This document shows, piece by piece, positions 35,957-45,112 of a DNA stretch of 64,000 nucleotides. The notes beneath the pieces were generated by a model. The model ran no database searches, was not told the origin of the DNA, and worked only from the letters and a program-made list of their open reading frames with translations. Both the position numbers and the translations under genes were made by a program. The DNA comes from Planctomycetaceae bacterium (lineage in GTDB: Bacteria; Planctomycetota; Planctomycetia; Planctomycetales; Planctomycetaceae), in the NCBI GenBank assembly GCA_020638955.1, contig JACKHO010000006.1, forward strand, positions 124,001-188,000. Reading direction: 5' to 3'. Position 1 is the first letter of the stretch. Every line of letters starts with the position of its first letter.

Positions 35957-38900
35957 TCACGAGTCGGGAGCGTCGGCTTGTTGGATGTCGATGGCTGCGT
36001 TCGCTGCAGGAATAAAACTGACGACATCTCCTTTCCGAAGTGGCCGAGTTCCCTGCTGTACGCTCTGATCCAGGTACTGGTACCTCTTGCCGGCTTCATC
36101 TGTAATAACTCCTGGCTTTTTGCCTACGGTTGGGGAGAGTACGGTCCCCTGAAGGCGATTTGGCTGGGGTTGAACAGTTTGTGGAGCGGGGCTGGAAGGC
36201 CTTCCGGAATAACTCGCACGGGGCGTTGGGAGGTGTGCGTCGCCAGCCTCGTGCCCGGCGCTTGTCCATTCCGAATACGTTAACGGAATCTTGGGGACTT
36301 CACTTTGGATGAGTTGATAGAAATAGTAACCCTCACAAGGAAGACGGTTGCTTTGGAGGGCGCTCAGGAATGCCGCTTTCAAGTCGAGCGATTCTTGATT
36401 GCTTAGGGGATTTCGTGGTGAAATGACAAGACGTACAAAGCCGTCCTGTTTGATTTCTTCTCCCCTGAAATCTTTCAGGTCGGGGACGGGTTGATCGGTG
36501 ACAACGAGCGCCGTTTTGACGTCGATTGTTTCTTGCGTGCGGCACTCAGAGAGTACCTGAGCCAGCTCTAACCAAAACAGTTTGTTAGCACCCGAGCCCC
36601 AGACCTGAATGAGATGCAAATCGTCAAACGTGCCGGTCCGATTGTCAAGGATTTGCCGTGCTACTTTCTGATCGGTGGAGAACAGTTCGGTTTGTGTGCC
36701 GAACAGAGCCCGAATTGTATTATCGATTTCGTATTCTACCGCGGTGGCATCTTGGCTCTGCGGTTGATTCTTCTGCTCGGCAGATTGCTTCTGAACCTGA
36801 AACGCGACTTCTTGAGTTGTCTCTAGATGAGACAAGGCTGCGGCCGCTCTTTCCGCAGGAGGAGGTCCTGTGCGTGAGGCATCGTCGAGGAACTGCAATG
36901 AGTGGACTTGCCCTTGGCGCCTGAAGTGCCAGTACGAGTGTGATCCGTCTGCGTGTTTCAGTGTGAACACGTCTTGTGCCAGTTCTTCCCGGTGCATTGT
37001 TGGAGCAGTGACGGATATGGCCGGTGAGTCGGGTCTCATGCGGTCGGTGACGGGGCGCCCGGAATGCATGGAGAATAATTGCACACTTCCGTCTTTAAAG
37101 ACGACACTGAGTTCAGTTTGGCCAGGAAGCGCCGCAATGCTGATGACGTTCTTGACACTTTCCATGTGGAATCGATTGGTTTGCTGACCGACGGGTTGCG
37201 ATTCCGCGTTATCCGGTACCAGCGGTGAATTGGACGGCTCGGCTGAATGAAGCGTCAACGTTCCGTCTTCACGAAAAACATATTTGCCGAGACTGTGGCG
37301 ATCGAAGCCGGCCTGTCGAACGTTTGCTGCAGGATTGCCAGAGGCGGGGGGCAGTGCTACGACAGAGTTGTCGAAGAAACTGCGGTGTTGAACGTTGCCG
37401 GCGGCGTCCCATTCAATGGCTCCTGAGTCAGATGCCACGGCTCCGACAGTAGTGAACTTGGGAACGTTCCGCAGGTTGCCATCTTGGCGATTTTCTGCTT
37501 TATCGAAGTAGGCTTGGTTCCAATCGTCGGGTGATTGGGGGATTTTCAGATCCACATAATGGCGGTCGCCGGCGCCGCTCCAGAGGTAAAGCACTTCTGG
37601 GCTGAGCGAAAATCCGGCGGGCTGCCATTGCAGTTCAATGGTCTGCATGAGTTCACTCTTCGGCGGTCCAACGAATCGCCTTACGGTTCCGCTGCTATCC
37701 CAGGCAATGAATTGCTGCCCGGCGGCTTTTCTAAGTTCGTCAAGCTGTGCGACACCCGTCGACTTCGGTGGTTCGATCCAGTGAACCTCTACCACCGTGT
37801 TAGGAAACTCACTGGTAAGAATGGGCGTGCCCCCTGCGTGGTCCCAGACTTCAACTTTCTTTTCATTTCGGGTGACGACGTATTCTCCAGAATGTGACAA
37901 ATGGGCGGCGTCGACGTTGAAGCTGCGGATCAGCTCGTCGTCAGTCGTTCGCAATTCATACGAATTATTTCTCGCTCGATACAGAATGTGCTTGCCAATT
38001 CGGTCGACTTGTGGATTGGGAGCGCTCGTGTCGGCCCGAATTTCGAACCGAGTTGGCTCGGTAACCAAATTCCAGGTGACGATTTCTCCCAAGTTCGTAA
38101 GCAATGCCACTGACTTTCTATTTGGCGCTAATACCAGCCGATGCATTGAGTCATCTGCGGCCATGTTGAGAAGGAGTTCCAGGTCGGCGTAACCCGGCTC
38201 CTTGTATCGCACGGCCAAGGATGTTTCACTATTTGCCTCAAGTGCAGGAGAGGCTTCACCGTATAAAGTGTCGAGGAAATTCGTGTCAGCAGGTTGCCGA
38301 TTCCTTGTAAAACGGAATTGATCGAACCAACTTGTGAACTGCTCCACAGACAGGTCTGAGCGCTGCTCTCGCATTGTCCATGACGATTCACCAAGTCTGC
38401 GGGGACGTTCGACGGGGCCATATGCCGCCTCGGCAATGATTTCCCCTGTCACCATATCAATGAGGTAGTACCCCAGCTCGCTTTCAGCGGTCAACAGGTT
38501 GCGATCGGGAAGCATTCTTACCGTAAGAAAGGTAACCGTCCCAGTTGGGCTCGGAATGTGGGTTTGTTGATCAGTTACGATGTCCCAAATCACAACGTCG
38601 CCGTCTACGATCGTCGCAATGTGCCGCTCGTCGCGGGCGAAGCCGACAGCGAAAAAGCTGACGAGCGGTCGTGGTGTGACAAGGCGGTTTACATATTTGC
38701 CGGTCTTGAGGTCCCACAGGCGCAGTGTGTCGTCAAGCGAGCCAGAACAGAGGTGTTGTCTACTTGTGGCAAGCGACGTAATGGGGCCCTCGTGCCCTTC
38801 AAAGGTTTGTTCCGTGTCACCTGTTTCCGGGTCGAGAAGTTTGATGCCCCCGTCGGAATATCCCGCGACAATGTGTGTGCCGTCTGTCGTCCAGGCAATG

Positions 38901-41071
38901 CTTGTCGCTTTAACCAGCGGGTTGTTGCCTCTGTCAACTCCTGGATGTGCTGGGATGACATAGGAAGGGTGAACAAGCGTCGTTTTTTCGACCCACAAAT
39001 GCCCGTCTTTGAAGACGGTGGCCAGCGTGCTGCCATCTGCGGAGAGAGTTTGATGGACGACGTCATCGCTGGGAGGGACGGGTTTGCTCCACCAGATCAA
39101 GAATACCGAGCAGAGGATTGCCAGCGTGAGTCCTACCCACGCTTTGGGACCGAATTGTCGCAGCAGGCCCTCCGGGGCCAAGGCTTTGAGGATGGCCTTT
39201 GGCAGTCGAAAACCGCTGCGATTGCGACTGCCACGTTGCCCGGACATGAATTCCAGAAACACACCGTCATTCCAGGGGTTGTCGGGATTCTGATCGCGAT
39301 CTTGGACGGCTTCCTGCAGGATGCGAATTCGATCTTCGAGGGTTGTCTTCGTTTGGGAAGTGATTTCCGATGCACCTTCACCGGGATTGTAGAACAAGTC
39401 GTACAATACGTGTCGGACACGTTCCTCCTGCTCGGGAGTCAACAGCGGGATGAGTTCATTCTGCAACCACTTCGGAATCCAACCCTGACGAAACCAAATG
39501 AGTTGTGCCAGCCGCGGTAGAAGCTGCACGTATTCATTGGGAAAGAGTTGTTCGCCCAAATGGAGAGTGACGCGCCAGTTCAGTTCGGGGTACACGGCCA
39601 GCGCAGCCAGCCATTGCACGCCGGTTGGTCCCAGGTCCAGCTCCAGATCGCGGAGCAGTTGTTGAATGAGCTCGGGAGATGGTGGAATATCGCTGGTCCA
39701 GACATACTGCTGCCGCTGATACGCTGCTGGTCGTCGAGTTTTTGACCGGGAATCGGCCAGGGTTCGCGGCCGAATTTCGAACGCGCGCCGTAACAACGTA
39801 AGTCCGGTGACCGAAATTGGCAGCGTTGAAACGTTCAAATCCCGTTCCAGCTGCCTCTCTCTGCGAGTCCATTGATTGACTGGCTTCGTGGTGAGCAGCA
39901 GCGTGTGGGGGTGTTCTTGAAGTGGCTTTGTCCAGGCCGCCAGTTGGCCTGTGAATTCGTCATAAAACTCGTCGCCGTTTCCGACGAATATGATCCGCTG
40001 GTCGTGACTTGCTCCAATGACCTGCTCGAGACTTGTCGGGATTTCAAAATGTCCCTGATCGGAAAAACAATGTTGTGGCGTGCCATCGAACCAGTACACA
40101 TTGGCTCGTAAGCCTCCGGACTTGAGTTCCTCAAGGAGTTCTGCCGCCAGAGCGGCCTGGTGGTCGCGACGAAAACGTCGTTCGGCAAAAATTACGTAGG
40201 TTGGTTCCACATCCACACTGAATTGCGGCGTGGGGAAACCCGATGCCGCAACGGTCGACGAGACGGTGGCATCCACATCCAATCGTTCCGAAGGGGCTGA
40301 AACGCGTTTACGAAGCGACCGCGCCGTTCTTCGTAATCCCAGCTCCTGCTCAATTCGTTGCGACTTTGTTGGTAGTCCGTCAAAGACAACGGAGTAGTGA
40401 GACAAGATCGATTTACGTTCCAGGCTTGCCTCACGTGTCAGTTTCTTGCCGACAGACCAGCCCAGCCAAATCAACACAGGCCACGGAGCAAACGCCCACC
40501 ACATCCACGGATTCGTGGAGAGAGGGGGGGCCGTGTGCATGTGTTCGATGTGAGTGAGTTCGTAGATGATCCCGGTCTTGTCATTCGTGCCATTGTTCTC
40601 ATTGGCGGCGATCGACCCGGGCGGCGGAGTTTCTGGGGAAGTGGGCTTCCGCTTTCGCTCGATGATGTCTTTGATTGCCGGCGGTCTGGTGGTGACCAAC
40701 CAGGTCATTAGCGTGAGAGCGAACAGCATGACCGGCAGGACCAGAACCGAAAGTTGCAATTGCCGGGCGGGAGGCAGGGGGTCGTCACCTCCACGGCCGG
40801 GTTTTGAATGAAACTCATCCCAAAGTCGGAGGAACTCCTGTTCATCTTCCGATGAGCTACAGAAAACAGGCTTGATCCAGGTACTGAGTGAGTGTCCGGC
40901 AGTGTCCAGTTCGCCCGTCGACGCCAGGCACAAGATGAGCTTTCGGGCGCTCATGACCTGTTCTGGTGTGACATCAAATCTGTGTTCCCGCAAATACGCT
41001 GCAAACGCGACCAAATCGATTTGCGATTCGGTTGCGCCAGAGCCATTCTGCGCTGAAGAGTTCTGCGTCAT
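35957..41071 (-). CDS. vWA-like/WD40 membrane protein of a MoxR-associated conflict system
   Basis: 1704 residues. N-terminal helical domain (about 18-90, resembling the N-terminal domain of SAV_2336-type proteins); two membrane helices (about 104-126 and 188-208); a vWA-like, MIDAS-degenerate domain (about 245-435) with the family landmarks RSLRKRV...LDVDATV, VIFAERRFRRDHQAALAAEL and RIIFVGNGDEFYDE; a helical middle region; a third membrane helix (about 646-662); a long WD40-type propeller region (about 668-1400, with EGHEGPITSLATS and GSLDDTLRLWDLKTGK); and a C-terminal OB/cold-shock-like segment (1640-1704). Its start overlaps the MoxR stop by 4 bp. Proposed role: membrane platform and sensor regulated by the MoxR ATPase. 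Confidence 0.75.
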   Translation of the reverse strand: MTQNSSAQNGSGATESQIDLVAFAAYLREHRFDVTPEQVMSARKLILCLASTGELDTAGHSLSTWIKPVFCSSSEDEQEFLRLWDEFHSKPGRGGDDPLPPARQLQLSVLVLPVMLFALTLMTWLVTTRPPAIKDIIERKRKPTSPETPPPGSIAANENNGTNDKTGIIYELTHIEHMHTAPPLSTNPWMWWAFAPWPVLIWLGWSVGKKLTREASLERKSILSHYSVVFDGLPTKSQRIEQELGLRRTARSLRKRVSAPSERLDVDATVSSTVAASGFPTPQFSVDVEPTYVIFAERRFRRDHQAALAAELLEELKSGGLRANVYWFDGTPQHCFSDQGHFEIPTSLEQVIGASHDQRIIFVGNGDEFYDEFTGQLAAWTKPLQEHPHTLLLTTKPVNQWTRRERQLERDLNVSTLPISVTGLTLLRRAFEIRPRTLADSRSKTRRPAAYQRQQYVWTSDIPPSPELIQQLLRDLELDLGPTGVQWLAALAVYPELNWRVTLHLGEQLFPNEYVQLLPRLAQLIWFRQGWIPKWLQNELIPLLTPEQEERVRHVLYDLFYNPGEGASEITSQTKTTLEDRIRILQEAVQDRDQNPDNPWNDGVFLEFMSGQRGSRNRSGFRLPKAILKALAPEGLLRQFGPKAWVGLTLAILCSVFLIWWSKPVPPSDDVVHQTLSADGSTLATVFKDGHLWVEKTTLVHPSYVIPAHPGVDRGNNPLVKATSIAWTTDGTHIVAGYSDGGIKLLDPETGDTEQTFEGHEGPITSLATSRQHLCSGSLDDTLRLWDLKTGKYVNRLVTPRPLVSFFAVGFARDERHIATIVDGDVVIWDIVTDQQTHIPSPTGTVTFLTVRMLPDRNLLTAESELGYYLIDMVTGEIIAEAAYGPVERPRRLGESSWTMREQRSDLSVEQFTSWFDQFRFTRNRQPADTNFLDTLYGEASPALEANSETSLAVRYKEPGYADLELLLNMAADDSMHRLVLAPNRKSVALLTNLGEIVTWNLVTEPTRFEIRADTSAPNPQVDRIGKHILYRARNNSYELRTTDDELIRSFNVDAAHLSHSGEYVVTRNEKKVEVWDHAGGTPILTSEFPNTVVEVHWIEPPKSTGVAQLDELRKAAGQQFIAWDSSGTVRRFVGPPKSELMQTIELQWQPAGFSLSPEVLYLWSGAGDRHYVDLKIPQSPDDWNQAYFDKAENRQDGNLRNVPKFTTVGAVASDSGAIEWDAAGNVQHRSFFDNSVVALPPASGNPAANVRQAGFDRHSLGKYVFREDGTLTLHSAEPSNSPLVPDNAESQPVGQQTNRFHMESVKNVISIAALPGQTELSVVFKDGSVQLFSMHSGRPVTDRMRPDSPAISVTAPTMHREELAQDVFTLKHADGSHSYWHFRRQGQVHSLQFLDDASRTGPPPAERAAAALSHLETTQEVAFQVQKQSAEQKNQPQSQDATAVEYEIDNTIRALFGTQTELFSTDQKVARQILDNRTGTFDDLHLIQVWGSGANKLFWLELAQVLSECRTQETIDVKTALVVTDQPVPDLKDFRGEEIKQDGFVRLVISPRNPLSNQESLDLKAAFLSALQSNRLPCEGYYFYQLIQSEVPKIPLTYSEWTSAGHEAGDAHLPTPRASYSGRPSSPAPQTVQPQPNRLQGTVLSPTVGKKPGVITDEAGKRYQYLDQSVQQGTRPLRKGDVVSFIPAANAAIDIQQADAPDS

Positions 41072-42144
41072 TTTGCGGGAGCTGAGGCCTTAAAGCTTGC
41101 CCAGGAGGCTTCCAATTGCTGCATGTCGTCAGCGAATTTGGCGAGCGCGTTCATGGACCGTCGAAACGGTTGCTCCGACTCTTTCAGAGGGGCTGACGGG
41201 TCGGCCCCAAAACGCCCCAACAGTTCAATCCAGTCAACCAACTCTGCGGTGGCCGGTGCCTTGAGCGGAAATTCCTTGCGAATTCTCTGAAAGAATGTGA
41301 AGCAGTCGCTGAGGAATGGATCTTTGAAACGTGATTCGCCGTTCTCTTCAGGCGGCCAGCCCAGCCGGCTGAGCACTTGCGGTACCACAATGCGACTGAG
41401 GATTCTCTGAAAGGATTCGGGATCTTCGGGGAATTTCAATTCATGAAAAATGCATCTGCGGAGAAACGCTTCGGGCAGGCTCTTTTCGGAATTGCTGGTG
41501 ACGATGACAATTGGTTTGAGGTCGGGGTCGTCATTCTCCTTGAGTCGTATTCCACCTGCCTCAGGAATGGAAAATTCGCCCCGATCCAGTTCGTGGAGCA
41601 AGTCGTTGGGGAAGTCGCGATTGGCCTTGTCGATTTCGTCAATAATGACCACCGACCTTTGTGCCGGGGCCGCACCTCGCTGTTCACGAAACTCCTCCGG
41701 TACTTCGTCCAGAGGCATCGACTTGAGAATTGCACTCCCTAAGGCACTCAGTCGTACGTAACCAATGGCAGCTCCTCCGGTGGCATTCGGTTTGACCGAC
41801 ACGTGTTGAGAACCACTTGAATTGTACACCTCGTAAAGGCGTCCAAGTGCGTCATACGAGTAAAACAGATCTTTACCGAGACTGGTCGACTTCGTGTTGA
41901 AGACAAACGGCCGTTCTAGTCCAAGTGCCCATGCCACGCGATCCGCCAGAATTGTTTTTCCGGTTCCTGGTTCGCCCATGAGCAGCAATGGTTTTGCGAG
42001 TAGAATCGCTGCGTTGATGGCCGGGCTGAGCCCGTCGTCGTAGACAACGTACTGTCGTCCGCGCCGCTGCCACGCCGCTTCGGCGGCAGAAATGGAGTTA
42101 TCTGCTGGTCTGGGGTTCGAGAAGTCAATGTAGTGTTGCGTCAT
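41068..42144 (-). CDS. MoxR-family AAA+ ATPase
   Basis: 358 residues. Walker A GEPGTGKT at 57-64, Walker B VVIIDEIDKAN, sensor-1 TSNSEK and an Arg-finger-like FLRRC follow the MoxR/RavA pattern; the C-terminal lid domain is present (DWIELLGRFG). MoxR ATPases remodel partner proteins, usually together with vWA proteins, which fits the vWA-like protein encoded directly downstream. The start at 42144 overlaps the upstream stop as ATGA, and its own stop overlaps the downstream start in the same way, so translation is probably coupled. The frame runs 29 codons further 5' but those lie within the upstream gene. Confidence 0.88.
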   Translation of the reverse strand: MTQHYIDFSNPRPADNSISAAEAAWQRRGRQYVVYDDGLSPAINAAILLAKPLLLMGEPGTGKTILADRVAWALGLERPFVFNTKSTSLGKDLFYSYDALGRLYEVYNSSGSQHVSVKPNATGGAAIGYVRLSALGSAILKSMPLDEVPEEFREQRGAAPAQRSVVIIDEIDKANRDFPNDLLHELDRGEFSIPEAGGIRLKENDDPDLKPIVIVTSNSEKSLPEAFLRRCIFHELKFPEDPESFQRILSRIVVPQVLSRLGWPPEENGESRFKDPFLSDCFTFFQRIRKEFPLKAPATAELVDWIELLGRFGADPSAPLKESEQPFRRSMNALAKFADDMQQLEASWASFKASAPAK

Positions 42145-43376
42145 GAATCTTTCCTGATGAGTTCTTTCACTGCCTTCACCGCGTGTTCGTATGCGAATTC
42201 TTCTTGCCCGGGAAATCTCGAGCTCACCCACAAGTCGTCTACTGTATCTGTAAGGTGGGGACGTATCTCCGCGTCACGCGCCCAGGCCACCAAATGCAAT
42301 CCGGAGACGGGTGTCAGTGTGAGTTCTACGACAGGACAGTGCGTCGTGCCTGTTGATGCGGTGGGTGCCGCCGGGGAGCGTGACGGAATCCAGGAGGTAA
42401 GCGGTCTCAGAAGTTGACTTGTCCATTGAAGCCAACTGACGTCGTCACGATGTAGCACGAGGATGGTCAGGCAATCCACGTCCGGGAACGAAGTAAGCAC
42501 GCGTGGGGCAGCCTGGCCAAGATTCTTCCCAAGTGAGTCGATTCCACATCCGCGGTCTTGAAGCATGCGCGTTGTGGTGTCAATACAGATGACGGGGTGA
42601 TTCGAGCGCACGTGTTTGCTATCAATTGCGCGACCAATAAGTTGTTCAAGGACTTCTGGGGTCAGGGACAGGCCCACGTCGAGTGACAAAGTGATGACTG
42701 TTTCAAATGTCTCGCGAACTTCATATCGGATCCGGTTCAGGAAGTGAGCGTGGCCCGAGAGTTGAGGTCCTACCGAAAGCACAATTCGACTGACTTTTGC
42801 CGCGTCCCCAGACGAAGCTGCTAGAAACTCCTTCAGGTCTCGCACCGGTGTCTCCCGGTCAATCCTTGAAACCAGGACGTCCTCAGTCATTGAGGCGGAA
42901 GGCGGATTGCTGGTCAGCCCTGACTGAAGCTGTCGCAGCGCCAGATAGATGCCCCATAATCCGCAACCGTTGCTGCTTTCGGCCCAGTTCAGAAGTTGCA
43001 GGACGCGCGGTCGAACGGCACCGCTTTCATCGACATAACCTTCCTCGGAACTTATTCGAACGAGCAGACTACCGAAGTCGGTTTCGTTCATATGCTCCAG
43101 GCACTCGACGAGTCGAATGCGATGCGGTTTCAGTTGGTCCCTTAGCAAATCGGAAAATGAAATACAGTTCGTGGCGTGAGCTTCGTCGAGGAGTTTCAGC
43201 AGTCCACCGCAATAGCGTTCGGCGCGCGAAAGCCAATTCGCCGGCTGTTCCTCGATACCTCCCATGTCGCAGCGTTTTGCCAACGAATTCAGATCGTCCC
43301 CGGGGCACCGGGCGAGGCTCGCGAGAACCGTTTCCGTTTGTGCTTCCCAATGAATCGCTGGTACTTGGACCGACAT
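42141..43376 (-). CDS. Adaptor-like protein with an effector-associated-type domain
   Basis: 411 residues, no signal or membrane segment. Residues about 86-148 are clearly homologous to the C-terminal domain of the trypsin-like protein encoded just upstream: both share LL-R-...-GYV-...-VR-RV-..-NGCGL-G spacing. The rest (about 165-400) is an alpha/beta region with VICIDTTTRML and CLTILVLHRDD strands; I cannot name it, and no Walker A is visible. Position between an EAD-trypsin effector and MoxR suggests it bridges effector and ATPase, as VMAP-type proteins do in related systems; this is inference. Confidence 0.65.
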   Translation of the reverse strand: MSVQVPAIHWEAQTETVLASLARCPGDDLNSLAKRCDMGGIEEQPANWLSRAERYCGGLLKLLDEAHATNCISFSDLLRDQLKPHRIRLVECLEHMNETDFGSLLVRISSEEGYVDESGAVRPRVLQLLNWAESSNGCGLWGIYLALRQLQSGLTSNPPSASMTEDVLVSRIDRETPVRDLKEFLAASSGDAAKVSRIVLSVGPQLSGHAHFLNRIRYEVRETFETVITLSLDVGLSLTPEVLEQLIGRAIDSKHVRSNHPVICIDTTTRMLQDRGCGIDSLGKNLGQAAPRVLTSFPDVDCLTILVLHRDDVSWLQWTSQLLRPLTSWIPSRSPAAPTASTGTTHCPVVELTLTPVSGLHLVAWARDAEIRPHLTDTVDDLWVSSRFPGQEEFAYEHAVKAVKELIRKDS

Positions 43377-43388
43377 CGTGGCGCCCGA

Positions 43389-44837
43389 TTATTGAATTTG
43401 ATTTCGCGCTTTGTCTCCAAACGTGGCGACGCAAGCGTTTGCTAATCCATCTAATCCACAGCCATTTGCTCCCCGCGCGAACGCCACGAGTTCGTTAACA
43501 CGCTGCCGAACTGGAGCAGTCGGCGAGACGTAACCATCTGCTTCGGGGAGCCGGATGAGGAGTTCGCCGAGGCTAATTCCGTCCAATTTGTTCAGGTAAG
43601 TGATCAGCCGGTCTTCGTTGAAGTTCAGCACGGTGGGCTCGTTCCTGGGGGGATTAACAGGTGGCGAAGGATTAGTCTGGGGGAATCGAGGAGACCCGGA
43701 ACTCGTTGTGGATTCCGGTGCGGCGTGCTGTGTCTGCGATTCTGACGGGTGGTCATCGCTGGCGGTTGGTTTGGCGATGGAAATAAGATTACCCAGGCCG
43801 CCGTTGTCGAGGGATTCGATAATGGCCCACATGGGAATTCCATGATTGTTTACGAGATGTTCACCATGGTGATGCAATCCCATGAGCTCGCAATTCTCGC
43901 GAAACACGGGGGAACCGCTGGAACCGGGGGATGTTCGCGCGGAATAGGAAATGCGCCGGCTATGGCTATCGTGGTCGAACAGGGCGCCGTATCGAATTGA
44001 CAGGGGGAGCGGAATCGACTGGGCTTCAGCATTTCGTCCCCCGGGATGCCCCATGACAAACAGTGTTTCACGGAATTCCGGACGATACTTTGAAAGTTCA
44101 AAATGCCCGCGGTTGCCTTCTGGTGTTGAGTCAAGTTGCAGGATTGCCATGTCCAGTTGGGTGGCAATGCTTTCGGCAAGCAAGTTGTCAACGTTCACGC
44201 CAAGCCGTGGCAGTTCGTTCAGCGGGGTTTCGTCGTACAAGTCGAACGTGGCCAGTATTGGTTCGGCGAGTCGCCGACATTCCTGGACAACATGGTAGTT
44301 GGTCATGATGCGGTCAGGGCCAATCAGAAAACCTGTCCCCACATGCGCCTCACGGGAGCCAATGGCACAAATCCGTCGGCGCATTTCGTAGTAGCGCGCC
44401 ACAAAACTCGAGGCGGAGAAGTCGACGGCGCCGCTCGCGGCAACCGCAACGGCTTCCAGGCCGGGAAGATCGGGAACCGACTCGAGAAGTTGTTCGCGGC
44501 GCGTATCGTGAGCGTCGAGACGTGTCAGTTCTTCGACAACGCGAACATGTTCCGCCTTTAAGTTCTTGCCCACCTGATTGGCAATTTCATTGAGCGTGGC
44601 ATTGCGAGGGCGTGCTTTGAAGGCCCGTTCAAACAAGTCGACAAGTCTGTCATTCCTTTTGGCCCAATCGACAACTTCATAGAACACCGCTTCGTCATTT
44701 CCCGGCTTCGCAATATGGGACAGCTTGACATTCATGTCAAAGTCCAGCAGCCGTTCCAGTTCTGGTTGAGAAAAGGAATCTCGCAGGGTTGTGAAGATTT
44801 GTTGCTTGTAGGCCGCGAAGTCCTGGGGCATGCCCAT
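43389..44837 (-). CDS. EAD1-trypsin-EAD effector protease
   Basis: 482 residues, three parts. Residues 5-90 resemble effector-associated domain 1 (helical; VVDWAKRNDRLVDLFERAF and RPRNATL). Residues about 145-345 form a complete trypsin-like domain: GTGFLIGPDRIMTNYHVV (His182), LDMAIL (Asp229) and SPGSSGSP (Ser307). After a Pro/Ser-rich linker, residues 405-468 form a second adaptor-like domain shared with the next gene. There is no signal peptide, so it acts in the cytoplasm, unlike DegP. First gene of a four-gene operon, 12 bp before the adaptor gene; AAGG lies about 6 nt before the ATG. Likely the suicide or target-cleaving effector. Confidence 0.8.
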   Translation of the reverse strand: MGMPQDFAAYKQQIFTTLRDSFSQPELERLLDFDMNVKLSHIAKPGNDEAVFYEVVDWAKRNDRLVDLFERAFKARPRNATLNEIANQVGKNLKAEHVRVVEELTRLDAHDTRREQLLESVPDLPGLEAVAVAASGAVDFSASSFVARYYEMRRRICAIGSREAHVGTGFLIGPDRIMTNYHVVQECRRLAEPILATFDLYDETPLNELPRLGVNVDNLLAESIATQLDMAILQLDSTPEGNRGHFELSKYRPEFRETLFVMGHPGGRNAEAQSIPLPLSIRYGALFDHDSHSRRISYSARTSPGSSGSPVFRENCELMGLHHHGEHLVNNHGIPMWAIIESLDNGGLGNLISIAKPTASDDHPSESQTQHAAPESTTSSGSPRFPQTNPSPPVNPPRNEPTVLNFNEDRLITYLNKLDGISLGELLIRLPEADGYVSPTAPVRQRVNELVAFARGANGCGLDGLANACVATFGDKARNQIQ

Positions 44838-45112
44838 GCTACCTTTGTTGTTGCGTGGCGATATTCATCTCGTCAGTCCACTGAAGGAGCCATTGAGCAA
44901 CAGTCAGGGGGCTCTTCGGACTGACAACGCATTCTGCATATTGTGATTGGAGAACTGTGCGAATGCAATGTGGTGACGAATCCGCCAGAGGCTATTGGGA
45001 TTTGCAGGCCGGCGAGCGACGTTCAAGGGATGGGTTCGCAGAGTGGTCGAACCATAGTTCGACGGTCTGCTATGAACGCAGTGGTGCGAAGATCGGCCAC
45101 CATCGACATTGA

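Noticed and set aside
38558..39520. 320-codon plus-strand frame inside the WD40 conflict gene
   Set aside because: Lies wholly within a supported coding region on the other strand and shows no family features.
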